Shown piece by piece: positions 44,897 through 54,262 of a stretch of DNA of 64,000 nt (position 1 is the stretch's first letter; every line of letters starts with the position of its first letter). The notes beneath the pieces are model-generated. The model made no database searches, had not been told where the DNA came from, and was given only the letters and a program-made list of their open reading frames with translations. The DNA comes from CBDIDH01 sp965277595 (GTDB lineage Bacteria; Planctomycetota; Planctomycetia; Isosphaerales; Isosphaeraceae), in contig CBDIDH010000001.1 in assembly GCA_965277595.1 (NCBI GenBank), forward strand, positions 1,364,001-1,428,000, in the 5' to 3' direction. The position numbers and the translations under genes are program-made.

Positions 44897-45400
44897 ATGG
44901 CCAGCAGCATCATCATGAACGTCGGCGAGGCCCTCGTGGGCGAAGGGAATGAGATTGCCCACATCGACCTCCTGATCGGCTCAAAGAGCGGTCCGGTGGG
45001 CACGGCCTTCGCCACGGCGCTGGCGAATCAATCGCACGGGCATACCAATTTGCTCGCCGTGCTGACGCCGAACCTGCTGGCCAAGCCGGCGACCGTGATG
45101 ATCACCAAGGTGACGATCAACGGCATGAAGCAGGTCACCCAGATGTTCGGCCCCGCGCAATACGCCGTGGCCAAGGCCGTGGCCGATTCCGTCGCCGACG
45201 GCACGATTCCCGCCGCCGAAGCCGACGAGCTGGTCATCGTCTGCGGCGTCTTCATTCACCCGGCCGCCGACGATAACAAGAAGATCCTCAAGTTCAATTA
45301 CGAGGCGACCAAGCTTGCGATCGAACGCGCCATGAAGAACCTGCCGACCGCCGCCGAGATCGGCTCGCAGAAGGATACGGTCACTCATCCGTTCGCCTGA
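44897..45400 (+). CDS. fae: Formaldehyde-activating enzyme
   Basis: The 167-residue protein matches Fae, which joins formaldehyde to tetrahydromethanopterin. The catalytic His sits at residue 22 (EIAHIDLLIGSKSGPVG), the same place as in Methylobacterium. The LLAVLTPNL and KVTINGMKQVTQMFGPAQ stretches are family signatures. The ATG has GGAGA upstream. It is followed by mtdB, so the cell can oxidise formaldehyde through the tetrahydromethanopterin route, well known in methylotrophs and reported in planctomycetes. The rest of the route (mch, fhc) is not in this window. Confidence 0.96.
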   Translation: MASSIIMNVGEALVGEGNEIAHIDLLIGSKSGPVGTAFATALANQSHGHTNLLAVLTPNLLAKPATVMITKVTINGMKQVTQMFGPAQYAVAKAVADSVADGTIPAAEADELVIVCGVFIHPAADDNKKILKFNYEATKLAIERAMKNLPTAAEIGSQKDTVTHPFA

Positions 45401-45404
45401 GAAA

Positions 45405-45480
45405 TGACCAAGGACCGATGACCGATGACCGATGACCGATAAGAGCGTCCTGGCCCTATCGGTCATCGGTCATCGGGCAT
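45405..45480. repeat. Family A palindrome with perfect 20-bp stem, between fae and mtdB
   Basis: The arms 45422-45441 and 45457-45476 are exact inverted repeats of 20 nt, made of GACCGAT heptamers, with a 15-nt loop. It is the most perfect copy of family A. It occupies the spacer inside the fae-mtdB pair and would form a very stable hairpin in the transcript. Confidence 0.85.
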
Positions 45481-45515
45481 CGGAGATCGATTTCTTCGAT
45501 TTGGCGCGTGCCCAA

Positions 45516-46379
45516 ATGCCTTCCACCAAGCCGACGATCCTCGTGCAACTGGACACCGACCCGCAACCGAGCGTTTTTGACGCGGTCGTGGCGGTCGATG
45601 CCGGTGTCGACCACCTCTTTCGGCACGCCGGGGTAACGCCCGAGAATGTCCGCGACCTCGTCTACGGGGCACTCTTCACCAGAGGACCGGCCGACCTGCA
45701 TCGATCGGCGCTCTTTATCGGCGGTTCGAACGTGGGCGCTGGGGAGGCGGTATTGAAGGCCGTGAAAGCGGCCTTTTTTGCGAATTTTCGGGTGTCGGTG
45801 CTGCTCGACGCCAACGGAGCGAACACCACGGCGGCGGCGGCGGTGCTGGCGGCGGTCGAAGGGGCAGGGGGTTCGCTCTCGGGTCGGAACGCGGCCGTGC
45901 TCGCGGCAACGGGTCCTGTTGGGCAACGCGTGGCCCGGTTGCTGGCAAAGCTGGGCGCAAACGTCGCTGTCGGCTCGCGCGACCTGGATCGGGCGCGAAC
46001 CCTGGCGGAATCCCTGGAAAAGGCAACAGGGCAGTCGTTCCGACCGTTTTCCAAACCGACCATCGACGACCTCGCGGAAACGTCGATCATCGTCGCGGCG
46101 GGGGCCTCGGGCGTGACGCTCTTGCCGGGCTCCGTCTGGAAAGGGATTGAGGGCTTGAAGGTTCTGATCGACCTGAACGCCGTGCCGCCCTTGGGGATCG
46201 AGGGAGTCAACGCGACCGACAAGGGCGTCGTGAAAGACGGGGTTCGGGCGTGGGGAGCGCTCGGCGTCGGTGGAACAAAGATGAAGATCCACAAGAAAGC
46301 GATTCAGGAACTGTTCACAACGGCCGACAAGGTGCTCGATGCCGAGGAAGTTCTGGCGATCGGTCAGACGCTCGGCTGA
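45516..46379 (+). CDS. mtdB: NAD(P)-dependent methylene-tetrahydromethanopterin dehydrogenase
   Basis: The 287-residue enzyme oxidises methylene-H4MPT. The N-terminal Mpt_N domain shows VQLDTDPQPSVFDAVVAVD and the fold GGSNVGAGEAVLKAVKAAFF. The Rossmann domain shows LAATGPVGQRVARLLAKLGA. The C-terminal GALGVGGTKMKIHKKAI is highly conserved. The start at 45516 is chosen because homologues begin here; upstream in-frame codons lie in the palindrome. It follows fae, consistent with a C1 oxidation cluster. mtdB or mtdC cannot be told apart by eye. Confidence 0.93.
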   Translation: MPSTKPTILVQLDTDPQPSVFDAVVAVDAGVDHLFRHAGVTPENVRDLVYGALFTRGPADLHRSALFIGGSNVGAGEAVLKAVKAAFFANFRVSVLLDANGANTTAAAAVLAAVEGAGGSLSGRNAAVLAATGPVGQRVARLLAKLGANVAVGSRDLDRARTLAESLEKATGQSFRPFSKPTIDDLAETSIIVAAGASGVTLLPGSVWKGIEGLKVLIDLNAVPPLGIEGVNATDKGVVKDGVRAWGALGVGGTKMKIHKKAIQELFTTADKVLDAEEVLAIGQTLG

Positions 46380-46415
46380 TCGGGACGGATCACCCCAGGG
46401 CGGAGGATGGCAACC

Positions 46416-47414
46416 GTGGCTCGCGTCGTCGGCAGCGATCCGGGGACGAGCCGACTCGACCTCCTCCTGCTGGAAAATGGCGAGGTCGCAAATCAGGCCA
46501 GCCTTGAGCCCTCGACGCTTCGGGCCAATCCCGCGCTCCTGACGGACTTGCTGGCGCATTGGTCGCCGATTGATCTGATCGCGGGACCTTCAGGGTATGG
46601 CCTGCCTCTGGTTCGCGGCGAGGTCTTGACCGAGCGCGAGTTTGACCTCATGGCGCTCGTCCGGCCCGACGAGCGCGGCGACGACCTGGGCGTGATCGGC
46701 TTCCGGTCGTGGGTCCGGGCCTTTCGAGCCTCGGGCTTTCCGCTGGTTTTCTTGCCGGGCCTGATCCATCTGGCGAGCGTGCCAGGCCATCGGAAGGCAA
46801 ACACGATCGACCTGGGAACGCCCGACAAGCTGGCCGTCGCGGCGCTCGGATTACGAGTTGACGCGGCGCGTCGGCCCGAAGGCTTGGCCGGGTCGACCTT
46901 CGCGGTGGTCGAGATCGGATCGGCCTTCTCGGCGGTTCTGGTGGTCTGCAAGGGGCAACTCGTTGATGCGTCGGCGGGGACACGGGGTCCGATCGGCCTG
47001 AGGTCGGGAGGAGCCTGGGATGGCGAGGTCGCCTGCTGGAAATCGCCGATCTCCAAGAACGATCTCTTTCGCGGCGGTCTGATCGACCTCGGCCCCGAGG
47101 GCCCCGACGCCTTTCGCGAGTCGCTGATCAAGCACGTCGCGGCCTTGCGCGCGGTCACCCCGTTCGAGCGCTTATATCTCTCGGGGGCCGGGATCATCGA
47201 TCGACCGCAGATCGCGACATTGGTACGTCAGGCGCTTGGACAGTTCGGCGAGCTTGAACTCCTGCCATCCCTGCCCGGGGCGACGGTCAAGCACGCGGCG
47301 CAGGGCGCGGCGCTGCTGGCCGATGGATTGCTCGGCGGCGCGAATGCCGATCTTGTTGAGTCGCTCGGAATCCGGCACGCATCGGGAACGGTTCTTGACG
47401 GGCTAAGGCCCTGA
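46416..47414 (+). CDS. COG2441/DUF1464-like predicted kinase
   Basis: The 332-residue protein has an ASKHA-type phosphate-binding start, GSDPGTSRLDLLLLENG, and a C-terminal glycine motif near LSGAGII. It resembles DUF1464 (COG2441), annotated as a predicted butyrate kinase and known mostly from archaea. The GTG at 46416 is preferred over the ATG at 46407, since GGAGG touches the ATG but lies 9 nt from the GTG. It follows mtdB by 36 nt, so it belongs to the C1 operon. Its reaction is unknown. Confidence 0.78.
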   Translation: MARVVGSDPGTSRLDLLLLENGEVANQASLEPSTLRANPALLTDLLAHWSPIDLIAGPSGYGLPLVRGEVLTEREFDLMALVRPDERGDDLGVIGFRSWVRAFRASGFPLVFLPGLIHLASVPGHRKANTIDLGTPDKLAVAALGLRVDAARRPEGLAGSTFAVVEIGSAFSAVLVVCKGQLVDASAGTRGPIGLRSGGAWDGEVACWKSPISKNDLFRGGLIDLGPEGPDAFRESLIKHVAALRAVTPFERLYLSGAGIIDRPQIATLVRQALGQFGELELLPSLPGATVKHAAQGAALLADGLLGGANADLVESLGIRHASGTVLDGLRP

Positions 47415-47553
47415 CTGGAACCGGGCTGAACGTGGAATTCACCTTGGTATCGATTGGATCGACGCGAAGGGCCTGATTGCGAAGGGGGTCGGACGGCTGT
47501 ACGATGGTGACATAAAGCGGTGAATAGTGGACGTGACGAGGGGGGGCGGGCCG

Positions 47554-49326
47554 ATGGACAGGGCGGTCGGGCCGAGCAGGACGCCGAGGCTGACTCTGGG
47601 TCTCGGGCCGGTCTTTGAATTCGAGTGGCTCACCGGTTCGAGGCGCTGGCAGGGCTACGCGCTGCGATCGGGATTCGTCCTCTTTCTGCTCGCGGCGCTC
47701 GTCGTGAACGCGTGGGCGCGGTGGAACGATCGAATTCCGACCACCTTTGGCGAACTCGCGCAGATCGGCCAGCGTTTTTATGTCGCGGTGATCGGAACCG
47801 AGCTGACCCTGGTTCTCCTCGCGGCGCCCGCGGCGACGGCGGGGGCGATCTGTCTCGATAAAGCCAGGGGAACCCTCACGCACCTGCTCGTGACCGACCT
47901 GAACGCCTCGGAGATCGTCCTCGGCAAGCTCGCGGCGCGACTGGTTCCGGTCCTGGGATTGATCGGCTGTTCGTTACCCGTTTTGGCGCTGCTGACCTTG
48001 CTAGGCGGGGTTGATCCCGACGCGGTGATCGGCGGTTGCGCGGTGTCGGTGGGCGTGGCCTTGCTCGGCTGTTCGCTGGCCATGCTCATCTCGCTCTGGG
48101 CGGGCAAGACGCATGAGGCGCTGCTGGCGACGTATGCCGTCTGGGCACTCTGGTTACTGAGCGGATACATGATCAACCCGATCAACATGGCGCTCGGGCT
48201 TTCGATCAACCCTTTGCCGGCGTCAATCAACCCGTTTTACCTGGTTCTGGCCCCTTACTGGCATCCAGGGCAGGTGGGCTGGCTCGATTATGGCCTCTTC
48301 CTTGGCGTCTGCGCGGTGATCTCCGCCGCCCTGACGTTGCTGGCGATCGTCAAGCTGAGAACCGTTTGCACGCGGGTGAACGTCCGTAAAACAACGCGCA
48401 GCTGGCGGTTTTTCGCCCCGAACGGAGTTCTCGGGAGTCGGCTCGCGAGGCTCTCGGAGGCGGTCGGTCCGACCCTGGATTTCAACCCCGTGCTCTGGCG
48501 CGAGTGGCACAGGAACCGGCCCTCGGGATGGTCGAGAGCGGTCGCGGCCCTCTTCGTCTGCCTGGCGACGACCTTCAGTCTGATCGCGGTCATTTATGAA
48601 TCAACGGTCATGATGGCCGTCGTCAATGCGTTTGAGGTGTCGATTGGTTTATTGCTCATCAGCGTTTCGGCGTCGACGTCACTGGCCGAGGAACGGGTTC
48701 GCGGCAGCCTGGATGTCTTGCTGACAACGCCGATGTCGACCTCGAAGATCGTCCTGGGCAAGTGGCTGGGGACCTTCCGAAGAGTCGTACCGCTGACGGT
48801 CTTGCCGGCTTTGGTCATTCTCTTCGGGGGGGGTCGCGGGCCGAGCCTGCGCGTTGTCGGGGCGTTGGTGATGATCGGTTACATCGTGGCGGCCGGGGCG
48901 GCGGTCACGAGTCTTGGCCTGGCGGCGGCGACCTGGTGCTCCCGGCTCGGCCGGGCGGTCGGCCTGACGGTTTCGACGTACGTGGTGATGTCGGTTGGCT
49001 GGATGTTTCTGGTGATGGCGCTTTGCACGCCGAACCCTTACGGATGGTCGCTCATCACGGGAAGTCCCTTTTACGGGGCGATTCTCGTCACGGTCCGTTG
49101 TTGCGAGCCGAGGTTCACTCCCGACGCCGGGCTTGGATACGCGGTACTCTGGATCTTCCTTGACAGCGGAATCGCGTTGCTGCTCCTGCTCACAACGCTG
49201 GCGACCTTCAATCGATGTCTCGGACGTGTCGAAGGGGTGATCATCCCGGCAAACCTGGGAGCGTACAAGCCGGTCGAACTGATCCCCATGGAAAAGAGCC
49301 TGGACCCGGAGTTTGCGCCGCGTTGA
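47554..49326 (+). CDS. ABC-2 type permease, large membrane protein
   Basis: The 590-residue protein has about twelve hydrophobic helices in two similar halves. Each half has a substrate-domain-like entry: CLDKARGTLTHLLVTDLNASEIVLGKL in the first, and EERVRGSLDVLLTTPMSTSKIVLGKWLG in the second. Such EERxxGTLdxLLxTPxxxxxIvxGK patterns are typical of ABC-2/GldF-type permeases, so this is a tandem duplication in one chain. No ATPase gene is adjacent. The ATG at 47554 has a GA-rich RBS 8 nt upstream; a GTG at 47527 lacks one. Confidence 0.82.
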   Translation: MDRAVGPSRTPRLTLGLGPVFEFEWLTGSRRWQGYALRSGFVLFLLAALVVNAWARWNDRIPTTFGELAQIGQRFYVAVIGTELTLVLLAAPAATAGAICLDKARGTLTHLLVTDLNASEIVLGKLAARLVPVLGLIGCSLPVLALLTLLGGVDPDAVIGGCAVSVGVALLGCSLAMLISLWAGKTHEALLATYAVWALWLLSGYMINPINMALGLSINPLPASINPFYLVLAPYWHPGQVGWLDYGLFLGVCAVISAALTLLAIVKLRTVCTRVNVRKTTRSWRFFAPNGVLGSRLARLSEAVGPTLDFNPVLWREWHRNRPSGWSRAVAALFVCLATTFSLIAVIYESTVMMAVVNAFEVSIGLLLISVSASTSLAEERVRGSLDVLLTTPMSTSKIVLGKWLGTFRRVVPLTVLPALVILFGGGRGPSLRVVGALVMIGYIVAAGAAVTSLGLAAATWCSRLGRAVGLTVSTYVVMSVGWMFLVMALCTPNPYGWSLITGSPFYGAILVTVRCCEPRFTPDAGLGYAVLWIFLDSGIALLLLLTTLATFNRCLGRVEGVIIPANLGAYKPVELIPMEKSLDPEFAPR

Positions 49327-49385
49327 CGTTCTGAGGATCGAGAACCAGGTTCCAGCAAATGGTCACGGTGCGAACTGTAGGTTGA

Positions 49386-52034
49386 TCAATCCAGGAGTTG
49401 GCGGACGGAGTCAATCTCGACGGGCTTGACGAGGTGATGGTCAAAGCCGGCGGCGCGAGAGCGGGCGCGGTCGTGGTCCTGGCCCCAGCCGGTCAGGGCG
49501 GCGAGCGTCAAGGGGCCGAGGTCGGGGGATGAGCGGAGTCGGCGGGCCACCTCGTAGCCGTCCATGCCGGGAAGGCCGATGTCGAGAAGGACGACCTCGG
49601 GGCGGAACGACGCGGCAAGGTCGAGCGCCGAGGCTCCGTCATAGGCGACGCGGACGTCTTGCTGGTAAAGGCGCGTCAGGAGCCGGGCGAGAGTCTCGGC
49701 GGCGTCCTGATTGTCATCAACGATCATGATCCGGCGCCGGGGTGGCGCGGGATCGGGAACAGCGGTCGGACTGCCGTTCGTTGCGACAACTCCAGTGGCG
49801 ATCGGCAGGCGAACGGTGAACTCGGAACCCTGGCCGAGGCCCTCGCTGTGGACGTGAACAGTTCCGCCGTGCATCGTCACGAGCGTTTGCACCAGGCTCA
49901 GGCCGATGCCGAGACCCCCCTGGGCGCGATCCACCCGGCGCTCGGCCTGGACAAAAAGGTCAAAAACCTTCGAGAGCATCGCCGGTTCAATGCCGACGCC
50001 GTTGTCGCGAATCCGAATGACCGCCGCGTCCCCTTCGCGAGCGACCGAGACGTCAATCCGGCCGCCCGGATCGGTGTATTTCGAGGCGTTGGTGATCAGG
50101 TTGTCGAGGATCTGTTCCAGCCGGGTCGGGTCGGCGTCGACAAGGATCGGTTCGTCACTGAGCGTGACGCTGAGGATGTGTCCACGCCCTTCGGCGAAGG
50201 CGCGACCGGCATCAAGAGCGTGTCGGGTCGAGACGACGAGGTCAACGATCTGGCGACGAAGCTCGATCTTGCCGCGATCGATCCGCGAGACGTCGAGAAG
50301 GTCTTCCACGAGCCGGGCCATGTTGTTGACCTGGCGCTCCATCATCGCGCGAAGCGAGGCGGCCTCGACGCTGTTCTCACCGGCAAGCTTCAAAAGTTCC
50401 AGGGCGTTGCGAACCGGGGCGAGCGGGTTCCGAAGCTCGTGGGCGAGCATCGCGAGGAAGTCGTTCTTGCGGCGGTCGACCTCAAGTAGAACCTCCTCGG
50501 CGCGTTTCTGGTCGCTGATGTCAGTACAAGTACCGTGCCAGCGGACGACCCGGCCCGAGGCGTCGCGGGCGGCGAGGGCTCGGGCGAGGAACCAGCGGTA
50601 TTCGCCCCGTCGGCGATCCCAGAACCGATACTCGATGTCGAACGGAGCGCCCGACCGCACCGATTCCGACCAGCGGGCCTGTGTCCGTTCGAGGTCGTCG
50701 GGATGAAGCACGGGTTTCCAGGAGTCGTCACCGATCGTTCCGTCGGGAAGACCGGCGAATTCACTCCAGCGCTCATTATAATAGTCAATGTGACCGTCGG
50801 GCCGTGCTGTCCAGACAATCTGGGGCATGGCCTCGGCAAGCTCGCGGAACCGCCATTCGCTTTCGCGAAGGGCGGCCTCGGCAAGCTTTCGCTCAGAGAT
50901 GTCGCGGGCGTGCGCGGTGAAGACCGGAGGCCCCTCGATCGGGATGCGCGTGATGGCCAGCTCGACGGGAAGCTCGGAACCATCGGCCCGGATCGCCTGA
51001 ATCTCAAACCGGCGGCCGAGGATCGGGCCATCGCCGGTTTCCAGGTAGCGGGCAAGGCCGCGCCGATGCGCTTCGCGAAGTTCAGCGGGAATGATCAAGT
51101 CCGCCAGGGGGCGATCCATGACAATACCTCGGTCGAAACCGAAGATACGCTCGGCGGCCGGGTTCCACTCGATGACCCGGCCCCGGTGGTCGATCGTGAT
51201 GATCGCATCGAGAGCCGTTTCCAGGATGGCGGCCTTGCGTGCCTCGTTCATTTCCAGGGCACGCTCGGCGCGACGCTTCTCGTTCACGTCTCGAAAGATC
51301 ACCACGGCGCCGATGACCCGGTCCGATCCATCGCGGATCGGCGCGGCCCTGCCGTCGATCGCTCGTTTGGCGCCGTCGCGAGTCACAAGCAAGGAACGGC
51401 TCGAACCATCGAGAGAGTGCCCCGCGTTCAGAGCCTTCGACCCGAGATTTTCGAGCGGATCGCCGGTCGACTCGTCGACGGTCGAGAAGACTTTTCCGAG
51501 CGGAAGGCCGACGGCCTCGGCCTGCGACCAGCCGGTCAACTCCTCGGCGATCGAGTTGAGAAACGAGACGCGGCCTGAGACATTGGTGGCGATCACGGCG
51601 TCGCCGATGCTGGCGAGCGTGACCCGGAGCCATTCGCGCTGCTGGTGGAGACGGTCTTCGGTCTCCTGTCGGCGGGCGACGTCGGCTTCCAGCGAACGGC
51701 GGGCGGATCGGCCCGATTCTCCAAAGGCGATGATCGCGGCGCTGACGCCGAAATAAAGAACAACGCCGACCGATTCTCCCAGGCCGATGCTCCCGTCACT
51801 GCCGAAGGGGTCCATGAAAAGCGCAAAGCTCGCCACGGCCCCGAGCGTCATCGCCAGGACGGACGGTCCCAGCCCACAGCCCCAGGAGGTAAAGATCACC
51901 GCGACGTAGAAGGTCGAGAGCCGGTGCGTCTTGCCCAGCGCCGGGGCCATCGCCTGCCGAGAGACGGCCGCGATCGCGACCGCGGCGACGGCCATTCCGT
52001 ACCGGGCGAGAAGGGTCTTCAAAAACTTCGGCAT
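49386..52034 (-). CDS. Hybrid histidine kinase with DUF4118-like sensor and receiver
   Basis: The 882-residue protein begins with a four-helix membrane domain (KdpD/DUF4118-like, 8-120). Three PAS domains follow (first about 160-275, second about 290-410, third PAC-containing about 415-540), then HisKA with HELRNPLAPV, whose His is the phosphorylation site. A HATPase with NLITNAS, DNGVGIEP and GLGIGLSL follows. The C-terminal receiver domain has VDDNQDAAE, LLDIGLPGMDGYE and the LVKPVE lysine. It signals through phosphotransfer, target unknown. The ATG at 52034 has no strong RBS. Confidence 0.93.
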   Translation of the reverse strand: MPKFLKTLLARYGMAVAAVAIAAVSRQAMAPALGKTHRLSTFYVAVIFTSWGCGLGPSVLAMTLGAVASFALFMDPFGSDGSIGLGESVGVVLYFGVSAAIIAFGESGRSARRSLEADVARRQETEDRLHQQREWLRVTLASIGDAVIATNVSGRVSFLNSIAEELTGWSQAEAVGLPLGKVFSTVDESTGDPLENLGSKALNAGHSLDGSSRSLLVTRDGAKRAIDGRAAPIRDGSDRVIGAVVIFRDVNEKRRAERALEMNEARKAAILETALDAIITIDHRGRVIEWNPAAERIFGFDRGIVMDRPLADLIIPAELREAHRRGLARYLETGDGPILGRRFEIQAIRADGSELPVELAITRIPIEGPPVFTAHARDISERKLAEAALRESEWRFRELAEAMPQIVWTARPDGHIDYYNERWSEFAGLPDGTIGDDSWKPVLHPDDLERTQARWSESVRSGAPFDIEYRFWDRRRGEYRWFLARALAARDASGRVVRWHGTCTDISDQKRAEEVLLEVDRRKNDFLAMLAHELRNPLAPVRNALELLKLAGENSVEAASLRAMMERQVNNMARLVEDLLDVSRIDRGKIELRRQIVDLVVSTRHALDAGRAFAEGRGHILSVTLSDEPILVDADPTRLEQILDNLITNASKYTDPGGRIDVSVAREGDAAVIRIRDNGVGIEPAMLSKVFDLFVQAERRVDRAQGGLGIGLSLVQTLVTMHGGTVHVHSEGLGQGSEFTVRLPIATGVVATNGSPTAVPDPAPPRRRIMIVDDNQDAAETLARLLTRLYQQDVRVAYDGASALDLAASFRPEVVLLDIGLPGMDGYEVARRLRSSPDLGPLTLAALTGWGQDHDRARSRAAGFDHHLVKPVEIDSVRQLLD

Positions 52035-52423
52035 CACGAATCCGTTGCGAGGACGCTTCGACCCTGCCTCTTCCGACTCTTCGCGTGAGGATCGCAATAA
52101 CCCATAGTATAACAAATTGCGGTCGGTCGACTCCACCTCGCGCGTCGCCGTCGAGGAGCCGTATCGAGACCTTTGATTCGGAAAAAGATTTTGCTGCATG
52201 ACTTGCCGCCGTGAAGAATCAATCGTCTGCCGTTTCTACGGAATTCAAGGCGAGATGCCGACGACCGAGCGTCCGATTTCGACGAAGGAAACCGGGCGGC
52301 GTCGGCCCGTTGTATGCGGACGGCGCGTCTCGTAAAGTGTGGGCGAGGCGCGAGACGCCCTCGGACCTGGCCGAACGACACGGGCCGGCGATTCCGGTAT
52401 GGCCGCCGAAAGAAGGATTCGCG
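52035..52423. other. Divergent intergenic region (histidine kinase / acyl-activating enzyme)
   Basis: This 389-nt region contains a candidate promoter for the kinase (52106-52114). The RBS AGAAGGA for the rightward gene lies at its end. Nothing else was recognised. Confidence 0.4.
52106..52114 (-). promoter_or_regulatory. Possible extended -10 promoter for histidine kinase
   Basis: On the minus strand TGTTATACT is a TG-extended -10. No -35 is recognisable. It lies 72 nt before the kinase start. Confidence 0.45.
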
Positions 52424-54085
52424 ATGAGCCTGCAAACCGCACAGAGGCCCGCCGGAACGGCGGAGGTCGCGCCGTTGATCCCGCTCTCGCCGCTGCCGGC
52501 GCACTGGCGGTCGTTGCCGAGAGCCTTTGTCCATCAGGCCAAGAGCGCCGGTGCTCGGCCCGCGATGGCCGATAGCTCCAAAACCTCGCTCAGTTACGCC
52601 GAGACCTGGCTTCGCGCCGTGGTTCTCAGCCGAATCCTCAAGCGTCTTGTCGGTCCCGAGACGTACGTCGGCCTGCTCGTCCCGCCGACGGTCCCCTCGG
52701 CCGTGGCCAACCTGGCGCTGACGCTTCTGGGCAAGGTTCCCGTGAACCTGAACTACACGGCGAGCCAGGCGCTTGTCGATGCCTCGATTGACCAGTGCGG
52801 GATCAGCCACGTCCTGACCTCGAAAAAAGTCCTCGACAAGTTCGGGATCACGCCAAAAGGAAAACTCGTCTTTCTCGAAGACATTCCCAAACTGGTGACC
52901 CGGGCCGACAAGGTCCTCGGCGCCGCGATTGCCAAGGGCGTGCCGATCGGAGCCCTCGGCTGGTTCCTCCCCGGCCTCAAAAACGATCATCTTGAGGCGA
53001 CCGCGACGGTGATCTTCACGTCCGGCTCGACAGGCGACCCGAAAGGGGTGGTCCTCTCGCACCGAAACGTGCTAAGTAACATCCATCAGATCAATCAGCA
53101 CCTCCGGCTCTTGCCCGACGAGGTCTTGCTGGGCATCTTGCCCTTTTTCCACTCGTTCGGGTTCACGGTGACGATCTGGACGGTCCTTTGCCTGGGCAAG
53201 AAGATCGTCTATCACCTGAACCCGCTCGATGCCCGGATCATCGGCGACCTCTGCGAGACCCACGGCACCTCGATGATCGTGGCGACACCCACCTTTCTGC
53301 GGACTTACCTCAAAAAGTGCAATCCGTCGAAATTCAAGACGTTGGTGCATTTGTTGCTCGGCGCCGAGAAGCTCAAACCTTCTCTCTGCGACGAGATCCG
53401 CGAGACACTCAAGATCGACCCGATGGAAGGTTACGGCTGCACCGAGCTTTCGCCTGTTGCCTCGGTCAACGTCTTGCACGAGGTCACGCTGGGCGACGGC
53501 CGGAAAGTGTTCGGCAACCGGCTCGGCACGGTCGGCCTTCCCTTGCCGGGGACGTCCATCAAGACGGTTGACCCCGAGACCGGGGCCGACCTCGACCGAG
53601 GCGCTACCGGCCTGATCCTGGTCAAGGGGCCTCAGGTGATGGTTGGTTATTTGAACCGGCCCGAGGCAACCGCGAAGGTGATTCAAGACGGTTGGTACAA
53701 CACCGGCGATCTCGGATACGTCGACGAAGACGGCTTCCTACGCATCACCGACCGACTGAGCCGGTTCTCGAAGATTGGCGGTGAGATGGTGCCGCATACC
53801 GGCGTCGAAACCGCCCTACTTGAGGCTCTCGGCACGACTGAACCCTGTTTGGCCGTGACCAGCCTGCCCGACCCGAAACGCGGCGAGCGGCTCTTTGTCC
53901 TCTACACGCCCGAGATGCCCGCCAGTCCCGCCGAGGTCGTCCGACGCCTTCAGGCCGGCGACCTGCCCCGGCTCTGGATTCCCTCCGCCGAGGATTTCCT
54001 CAAGGTCGATGCCATTCCGATCCTCGGCACCGGCAAGGTTGACCTCCGCGCCCTCAAGGACGTCGCCGCCGCGAGCCAGGCTTGA
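52424..54085 (+). CDS. AMP-dependent acyl-CoA/acyl-ACP synthetase
   Basis: The 553-residue enzyme adenylates a carboxylic acid, probably a fatty acid. The P-loop motif is IFTSGSTGDPKGVVLSHRN (about 205). YGCTELSPV is the A5-type motif, YNTGDLGYVDEDGFLRITDR the A7/A8 region, and LGTGKVDLRAL holds the catalytic lysine near the C-terminus. It resembles the synthetase half of Aas. The ATG at 52424 has AGAAGGA 6 nt upstream; the preceding in-frame region is unlike the family. The next gene is an FHA kinase, probably unrelated. Confidence 0.9.
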   Translation: MSLQTAQRPAGTAEVAPLIPLSPLPAHWRSLPRAFVHQAKSAGARPAMADSSKTSLSYAETWLRAVVLSRILKRLVGPETYVGLLVPPTVPSAVANLALTLLGKVPVNLNYTASQALVDASIDQCGISHVLTSKKVLDKFGITPKGKLVFLEDIPKLVTRADKVLGAAIAKGVPIGALGWFLPGLKNDHLEATATVIFTSGSTGDPKGVVLSHRNVLSNIHQINQHLRLLPDEVLLGILPFFHSFGFTVTIWTVLCLGKKIVYHLNPLDARIIGDLCETHGTSMIVATPTFLRTYLKKCNPSKFKTLVHLLLGAEKLKPSLCDEIRETLKIDPMEGYGCTELSPVASVNVLHEVTLGDGRKVFGNRLGTVGLPLPGTSIKTVDPETGADLDRGATGLILVKGPQVMVGYLNRPEATAKVIQDGWYNTGDLGYVDEDGFLRITDRLSRFSKIGGEMVPHTGVETALLEALGTTEPCLAVTSLPDPKRGERLFVLYTPEMPASPAEVVRRLQAGDLPRLWIPSAEDFLKVDAIPILGTGKVDLRALKDVAAASQA

Positions 54086-54104
54086 ATTTTCGCGGATCGA
54101 AGCC

Positions 54105-54175
54105 TGACCGATGACCGAAAATTATGCCCCTTGGTCCTCGGTCATCAACATTTCCTCTCTGCAAGCCTCCTGAGA
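54105..54175. repeat. Family A heptamer palindrome
   Basis: TGACCGATGACC (54105-54116) faces GGTCCTCGGTCA (54133-54144), one mismatch. The outer element GCAAGCCTCCTGAG at 54161-54174 matches the outer arm of the family. It separates the synthetase and FHA kinase genes. Confidence 0.7.
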
Positions 54176-54204
54176 ATCGCAACCAAGGCGGTATCGATCG
54201 CACC

Positions 54205-54232
54205 TTGAATCGGTTAGAATCGTATAAATAAT
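54205..54232 (+). promoter_or_regulatory. Possible promoter for FHA kinase with AT-rich dyad
   Basis: TTGAAT is followed after 16 nt by AATAAT. A perfect dyad, CGTAT-AAATA-ATACG, overlaps the -10 region (54221-54235), which could bind a regulator. The start codon is 31 nt downstream. Confidence 0.4.
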
Positions 54233-54262
54233 ACGGTTCGCCGCGCCGTCTGGGAGCGTCCG

